Assembly: GCA_910584145.1 (NCBI GenBank)
Contig: CAJTXX010000046.1
Location: 1-18,684, forward strand
DNA: 18,684 bases
Direction: 5' to 3'
Origin: an uncultured Eggerthellaceae bacterium
Lineage (GTDB): Bacteria > Actinomycetota > Coriobacteriia > Coriobacteriales > Eggerthellaceae
In this document: one piece after another, positions 14,733 to 18,684 of the stretch
Layout of the letters: the number at the start of each line of letters is the position of its first letter
How positions within the stretch are numbered: position 1 is the stretch's first letter
Translations under genes and position numbers: made by a program
Notes under the pieces: generated by a model
What the model was told of the DNA's origin: nothing
The model's input: the letters and a program-made list of their open reading frames with translations, nothing else
Database searches by the model: none

Positions 14733-14779
14733 ATTATATTAGAACCCGCGGCGCCGTTCCACCGCCCGTAGAGTAGAAT
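14733..14779. promoter_or_regulatory. Divergent promoter region, ileS (minus) and degV (plus)
   Basis: A 120-bp gap between divergent genes. On the minus strand a perfect TATAAT (14738-14733), with a weak -35 (TGGAAC) 17 bp upstream, would drive ileS. On the plus strand TAGAAT (14774-14779) would drive degV, though no good -35 is seen. The two -10 elements lie back to back about 35 bp apart. Confidence 0.5.
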
Positions 14780-14814
14780 GGCAGCGAAAACAGGGCTATC
14801 TGACAGGAGCGGGA

Positions 14815-15687
14815 ATGGCTTTCGATATCATCACCGATTCGTGCTGCAATCTCACCGAGGAGATGATCGACCGGTTCGGGCTGCATATACTGCCGCTGAC
14901 GTTCATGGTGGACGGCGAGCAGTATCAGAGCTACCTGAAAGGCGCCAAGACCGATCTCAAGCAGTTCTACACGATGATGCGCGAGGGCAAGGTGATAACC
15001 ACCAGCCTGCCGAACCTGACCGAGGCGGAGGCCGCCATGCGCCGGGTGCTCGAAGCGGGGCGCGACATCCTCTACATCGGCTTCTCGAGCGGGCTGTCCG
15101 GCACCTTCGAGGCCGTCGACCTGCTCGCCCGCGCGCTCGCGCCCGAATACCCCGAGCGCACCATCTGCACGGTGGACACGCTGGCGGCATCTGGCGGCGA
15201 AGGGCTGCTCGTCTGGCACGCCGTGCAGCTGAAAGAGCGCGGATGCACGCTCGACGAGGTGGGCGCATGGCTCGAAGAGAACAAGCTGCATCTGGCGCAT
15301 TGGTTCACGGTCGACGACCTGATGTTCCTGTTCCGCGGCGGGCGCGTGTCGCGCACGAGCGCATGGGCGGGCACGCTGCTCAACATCAAGCCGGTCATGC
15401 ACATGGACGACGAAGGGCACCTGATACCGCTCGAGAAGGTGCGCGGGCGCCGCAAGTCGCTGAACGCGCTCGTCGACCACATGGCGCAGACCGCGAACGC
15501 GCCGGTATCGGAGCAGATGGTGTTCATCACGCACGGCGACTGCATCGAGGATGCGGAATACGTGGCCGATCTGGTGCGCGAGCGCTTCGGCGTGCGCGAT
15601 ATCGTCATCAACTACGTCGATCCGGTCATCGGCGCCCACTCCGGCCCGGGGACGCTGGCGCTGTTCTTCTTGGCAAGTGAGCGATAG
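14815..15687 (+). CDS. DegV family fatty-acid-binding protein
   Basis: A DegV-fold protein; members bind a single fatty acid, and some (FakB) present it to the fatty-acid kinase FakA for phosphorylation and phospholipid synthesis. The 290-aa product shows the family features: IITDSCCNL at the start, the conserved TTSLPN (62-67), GFSSGLSGTF (89-98), FRGGRVS in the middle, and GAHSGPGTLALFF near the end, which line the lipid pocket. Length is typical. The ATG at 14815 follows GGAG at the proper spacing. The tail overlaps the dinB start. No FakA-like gene is in the window, so a FakB role is possible but unproven. Confidence 0.93.
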   Translation: MAFDIITDSCCNLTEEMIDRFGLHILPLTFMVDGEQYQSYLKGAKTDLKQFYTMMREGKVITTSLPNLTEAEAAMRRVLEAGRDILYIGFSSGLSGTFEAVDLLARALAPEYPERTICTVDTLAASGGEGLLVWHAVQLKERGCTLDEVGAWLEENKLHLAHWFTVDDLMFLFRGGRVSRTSAWAGTLLNIKPVMHMDDEGHLIPLEKVRGRRKSLNALVDHMAQTANAPVSEQMVFITHGDCIEDAEYVADLVRERFGVRDIVINYVDPVIGAHSGPGTLALFFLASER

Positions 15688-16942
15688 CGCCACCACGCCA
15701 TCGCTGCCGGCTTGGACAGGGCCGGCCATCCTCTTAGTCGACCTCGACGCGTTCTTCGCCAGCGTCGAGCAGCTCGATCATCCCGCATGGCGCGGCAAGC
15801 CCGTCATCGTGGGCGGCAAAGCGGGCGCGCGCGGCGTGGTGGCCACCTGCTCCTACGAGGCGCGCAGCTTCGGCGTGCGCAGCGCCATGCCGGCGGCGCG
15901 GGCGGCTCAGCTCTGCCCCGATGCCATCTGGACCCACGGCCGCTTCGACCGCTACCGAGAGCTCTCCGCGCAGGTCATGGGCATCTTGCGCGACGAGACG
16001 CCGCTCGTGCAGCAGGTATCCATCGACGAGGCCTTCGCCGACATCTCCCCCACCCGCGTGAACACCGAGCATCCGCTGCGCGTCGCCGAGCGCATCATCG
16101 AGCGGGTGGACGCGCTCGGCATCACCTGCTCCATCGGGCTCGGCACGTCGAAGTCCATCGCGAAGATCGCATCCGACATGGATAAGCCCCACGGCCTGAC
16201 CGTGGTCTATCCCGGCAGCGAGCGCACGTTCCTCGACCCGCTGCCCATCCGCATCATGAGCGGCATCGGCCCTGCTGCCGAGAAGAAGCTGCTCGCATCG
16301 GGCATCCGCACGCTGCGCGACCTCGCCGAAGCCGACGGCTCGCTGCTCGCGAAGGCATTCGGCAAGAACGCGGAGATGATGCGCACCCGCGCGCTGGGCT
16401 TGAACGACTCGACCGTGAGCACCGACGATGAGGTGAAGTCCATCTCGAAGGAGATGACCTTCGCCGAGGACCTGACCGACTGGCCCGCATTGCGCTCGGC
16501 CGTCGCGACGCTCTGCGCGCAGGTGACGCGCCGGGTGCGCCGCAAAGGGCTGCGCGGGCGCACCGTCACCCTGCGCATCCGGTTCAGCAACATGGAGACG
16601 CACACCGCGCAGACCCAGCTCGCCTCGCCCACCGACAACGATGCCGTGCTCATGCCCGCGCTGCTCGACCTGCTCGCGAGCTCCTGGGAGAGCGGCATGC
16701 GCGTCCGGCTGCTCGGCGTGGGGCTTACAGGGTTCGGCGAGGAAGGCGCGGTGCAGCAGGCGCTCTTCGCCGACGAGCGCGCCCAAGACGGCGCTGCTGT
16801 GCGCCGGCGGGAGAACCTGACCGCAGCCACCGACCAGCTCAAAGAGCGCTTCGGCGAGGACTCGGTGCTCTTCGGCCACGAGATGCGCAACGCGCGCAAC
16901 ACGACGGGCACCGCATCGAAGCGGCCCGCCGACTACCGCTGA
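15677..16942 (+). CDS. dinB: DNA polymerase IV (Y-family translesion polymerase)
   Basis: An error-prone polymerase that copies past damaged bases. The 421-aa product has the catalytic elements LVDLDAFFASVEQ (D22; F27 is the likely steric gate against ribonucleotides) and SIDEAFAD (D117, E118). A helix-hairpin-helix follows (MSGIGPAAEKKL, 194-205), then the little-finger domain and an internal clamp-binding-like element QQALF (360-364). The start is uncertain. No ATG is available in frame near the conserved N-terminus, so the GTG at 15677 is chosen. It lies inside the end of degV (11-base overlap) and lacks a clear ribosome binding site, so translation is probably coupled. The gene ends five bases from the convergent glycosyltransferase gene. 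No LexA-type site is evident. Confidence 0.92.
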   Translation: MSDSATTPSLPAWTGPAILLVDLDAFFASVEQLDHPAWRGKPVIVGGKAGARGVVATCSYEARSFGVRSAMPAARAAQLCPDAIWTHGRFDRYRELSAQVMGILRDETPLVQQVSIDEAFADISPTRVNTEHPLRVAERIIERVDALGITCSIGLGTSKSIAKIASDMDKPHGLTVVYPGSERTFLDPLPIRIMSGIGPAAEKKLLASGIRTLRDLAEADGSLLAKAFGKNAEMMRTRALGLNDSTVSTDDEVKSISKEMTFAEDLTDWPALRSAVATLCAQVTRRVRRKGLRGRTVTLRIRFSNMETHTAQTQLASPTDNDAVLMPALLDLLASSWESGMRVRLLGVGLTGFGEEGAVQQALFADERAQDGAAVRRRENLTAATDQLKERFGEDSVLFGHEMRNARNTTGTASKRPADYR

Positions 16943-16947
16943 CGCGA

Positions 16948-17964
16948 TCAGTTGAAGTGGAAGATGCGCTGCGCGAGATGATAGCCGCCTAGGCCCACTC
17001 GGCGGCCCAGCTCGGTGGGCAGGTTCGTCCCTAGGTTCAGCACATTGGTGCGCACGCGGCGGTAGAGCGCGGCATCGCGGTCCTTCAAGTACTGCCAGAT
17101 ATCGGTCAGCTTCTGGTCGTCCTCGTCGGTGTTGCGCATGCGCAGGAACACCGACGCGATGCACATCATCATCGACAGATAGCTCTCCATGTACTTGCGC
17201 AGCCGGCGCGGCTCCAGCGACATCACATCCACCGCGTCGATCATCTCGCGCGCCACGCGGAGGTGCTGGTCGATGCGCCGCATCATGACCTCCTCGTTGA
17301 CCGACTGGCCCTCGCGGCCGATGAAGTACCGGTACATGGGCACGTCGAGGTAGTACATGCTGAGCACATGCGGCAGCGGCACGTACACGAAGATGTTATC
17401 CACGTAGAAGCAGTGCTCCGGCAGCGCGAGCCCGATGTCGCGCAAGAGCTCGGTGCGGTATATGACCGAGTGCATGAGCAGGTACTGCGAATGGTTGAAC
17501 GAGCCCACATCCGACCAGTCGAACACCGTGCGCTCGGGGAACACGTTGCGGTAGTGCATCTCGGTGCGCGAGTCCTCGAACACCTTCTCGTAGACGTAGT
17601 TGGCTATCACCATGTCGGTGGGATGGGGGGCTGCCTCTTGGCTGCGCAGATAGGCCATCACATCTTCCATTGAGCGCGTATCGAGCCAGTCGTCGGAATC
17701 GACCACCTTGAAATACCGGCCCGTCGCATGCGCGAGGCCCGTATTCACCGCCGACCCATGGCCGCCGTTGGGCTTATGGATGGCCCGCACCACCTCCGGG
17801 AAGCGCTCCTGCCATCCGTCGGCCTTCTGCGCCGTGTTGTCTGTGGAGCCATCGTCGACGATGAGCACCTCGACATCGTCGCCGCAGGCGAGCAGCGACT
17901 CGATGCACTTGTCCATGTAGTCGGCCGAGTTGTAGCACGGCACGGCGAAGCTGACGGTCTTCAT
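16948..17964 (-). CDS. Family 2 glycosyltransferase
   Basis: A GT-A-fold transferase that would add a sugar from a nucleotide donor to a growing surface polysaccharide. The N-terminal domain of the 338-aa product is clear: FAVPCYNSADYMDKCIESLL, then VDDGSTDNT (DDGS at 37-40), then KVVDSDDWLD (DSDD at 89-92), giving the nucleotide- and metal-binding aspartates. The C-terminal half is helical, rich in Arg and Met, without predicted membrane helices, and does not reveal the sugar. The ATG at 17964 has GGAG overlapping the stop of the upstream mutase gene. That pairing suggests a galactofuranose-containing polymer, but this is inference. The gene is convergent with dinB. Confidence 0.9.
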   Translation of the reverse strand: MKTVSFAVPCYNSADYMDKCIESLLACGDDVEVLIVDDGSTDNTAQKADGWQERFPEVVRAIHKPNGGHGSAVNTGLAHATGRYFKVVDSDDWLDTRSMEDVMAYLRSQEAAPHPTDMVIANYVYEKVFEDSRTEMHYRNVFPERTVFDWSDVGSFNHSQYLLMHSVIYRTELLRDIGLALPEHCFYVDNIFVYVPLPHVLSMYYLDVPMYRYFIGREGQSVNEEVMMRRIDQHLRVAREMIDAVDVMSLEPRRLRKYMESYLSMMMCIASVFLRMRNTDEDDQKLTDIWQYLKDRDAALYRRVRTNVLNLGTNLPTELGRRVGLGGYHLAQRIFHFN

Positions 17965-17972
17965 AGATGCTC

Positions 17973-18684
17973 CTATGCGAAGGCGCCCGCGGCCATCTTG
18001 TCCGCTATCTCGTCGGAGAGCTCGAGCGCGAGCCCCACGATCTTATCCATGTTGTAGTAGCGGTACTCCGCCAAGCGGCCCAGCGGGAAGAAGTTCGGCA
18101 GCCCGTCGGTCAGACGGCGATAGCGCTCGTAGTGGGCGTTGTTCTCGTCGTTGATGATGGCGTAGTAGGGTATCTGCGCGTCGGGGTCGGTATAGGCGCG
18201 CGAATACTCCTTCATGATGGTGGTGTTCGGCGCCTTCTGCCCGGTCAGGTGCTTGAACTCGGTGATGCGCGTGTAGTCTTCCGTCACCGTGTAGTTCACC
18301 GTGCCGCAGGGCAGCTTGTACTCCTCATCGTACGTCTCGTACACGAAGTCGAGCGAGCGGTACGGCAGGCGGCCGAAGCGGCCCAAGAACAGCTCGTCGA
18401 GCGGCCCGGAGTACACGATGGGACCCGTGAACGCATCGCCCTTCACCTTGATGGCGGTGAGCGCCGCATCCACGCCGTCGTCGGCGAACTCGAGCTCGAA
18501 CACGCTCGTGGCATCGGTGCCGAGGCACACGTCGATGCCCTCATGGTCGAGCATCTTCTCGAACAGGTCGGTGTAGCCGTTGACGGGCATGCCCTGGAAC
18601 TCGTCTTGGAAGTAGCGGTCGTCCCGCGAGATGAACACGGGCACGCGCGCGGTCACCGAAGGGTCCACCTGGTCGGGCGTCTGC
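17973..18684 (-). CDS. glf: UDP-galactopyranose mutase, C-terminal part (cut by window edge)
   Basis: A flavoenzyme that converts UDP-galactopyranose to UDP-galactofuranose, the donor for galactofuranose in cell-surface glycans. The frame is open to the right edge, so the N-terminal FAD-binding part is outside. The visible 236 residues carry family elements: SVTARVPVFISRDDRYF, FQGMPVNGYT, VYSGPLDELF, YRSLDFVYETY, NYTVTEDYTRITEFKH, and the C-terminal GRLAEYRYYNMD, which contains the FAD- and substrate-contacting Arg and Tyr residues. An internal GTG at 18668 is not the start, since family sequence continues upstream of it. The stop lies eight bases before the glycosyltransferase start, so the two form an operon. 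Confidence 0.93.
   Translation of the reverse strand, partial: QTPDQVDPSVTARVPVFISRDDRYFQDEFQGMPVNGYTDLFEKMLDHEGIDVCLGTDATSVFELEFADDGVDAALTAIKVKGDAFTGPIVYSGPLDELFLGRFGRLPYRSLDFVYETYDEEYKLPCGTVNYTVTEDYTRITEFKHLTGQKAPNTTIMKEYSRAYTDPDAQIPYYAIINDENNAHYERYRRLTDGLPNFFPLGRLAEYRYYNMDKIVGLALELSDEIADKMAAGAFA

Noticed and set aside
11911..14742. 943-codon open frame on the plus strand
   Set aside because: Exactly antisense to ileS, full of His, Arg, Gly and Ala with no domain; a codon-bias shadow of GC-rich coding DNA.
15734..17164. 476-codon open frame on the minus strand
   Set aside because: Antisense to dinB and out of frame with the glycosyltransferase; no recognisable domain.

Overview
The window is high-GC bacterial DNA with one AT-rich islet in the middle. 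Tight gene packing, an Ech-type hydrogenase operon, a lspA-rluD-coaBC run and a DegV protein suggest a strictly anaerobic actinobacterium of the Coriobacteriia (Eggerthella-like). This rests on gene content and general impression, not on a marker gene.

Layout from left to right: (1) 1-815, minus strand: pgsA (phosphatidylglycerophosphate synthase), followed through a TGATG overlap by the start of a very basic, unidentified protein that runs off the left edge. (2) 1001-6375, minus strand: a complete six-gene operon in the order echA-B-C-D-E-F for a membrane-bound, energy-converting group 4 [NiFe] hydrogenase. All nickel and iron-sulfur ligands can be seen. The EchD subunit carries an unusual Lys/Ala-rich tail with a duplicated 28-residue unit. 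No hydrogenase maturation genes are in the window. (3) 6664-7245, minus strand: an unrecognised secreted protein with a possible operator array upstream. (4) About 7430-8880: an AT-rich islet with one lipoprotein gene (7500-8231). It is preceded by a striking 114-nt RNA-like hairpin, then by about 450 bp of non-coding DNA with repeated motifs. (5) 8878-14694, minus strand: ileS, lspA, rluD, coaBC and a tRNA-Pro(GGG) that has its own promoter and a strong terminator. (6) 14815-16942, plus strand: degV and dinB (DNA polymerase IV), overlapping. (7) 16948 to the right edge, minus strand: a family 2 glycosyltransferase and the C-terminal part of UDP-galactopyranose mutase, a surface-polysaccharide locus that continues beyond the window.

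How the parts work together: the Ech complex would exchange electrons between ferredoxin and protons while moving H+ or Na+ across the membrane. pgsA supplies anionic phospholipid. lspA matures lipoproteins and could act on the islet lipoprotein. ileS, rluD and tRNA-Pro serve translation, and coaBC makes the coenzyme A precursor 4'-phosphopantetheine.

The most interesting candidate for something undescribed is the structured leader of the lipoprotein gene (8238-8423). It is a 41-pair stepped hairpin whose four G-U wobbles fit only the minus-strand RNA. A 10-nt block covering its loop is perfectly complementary to a downstream segment. Further down, an 8-nt segment is perfectly complementary to the ribosome binding site.
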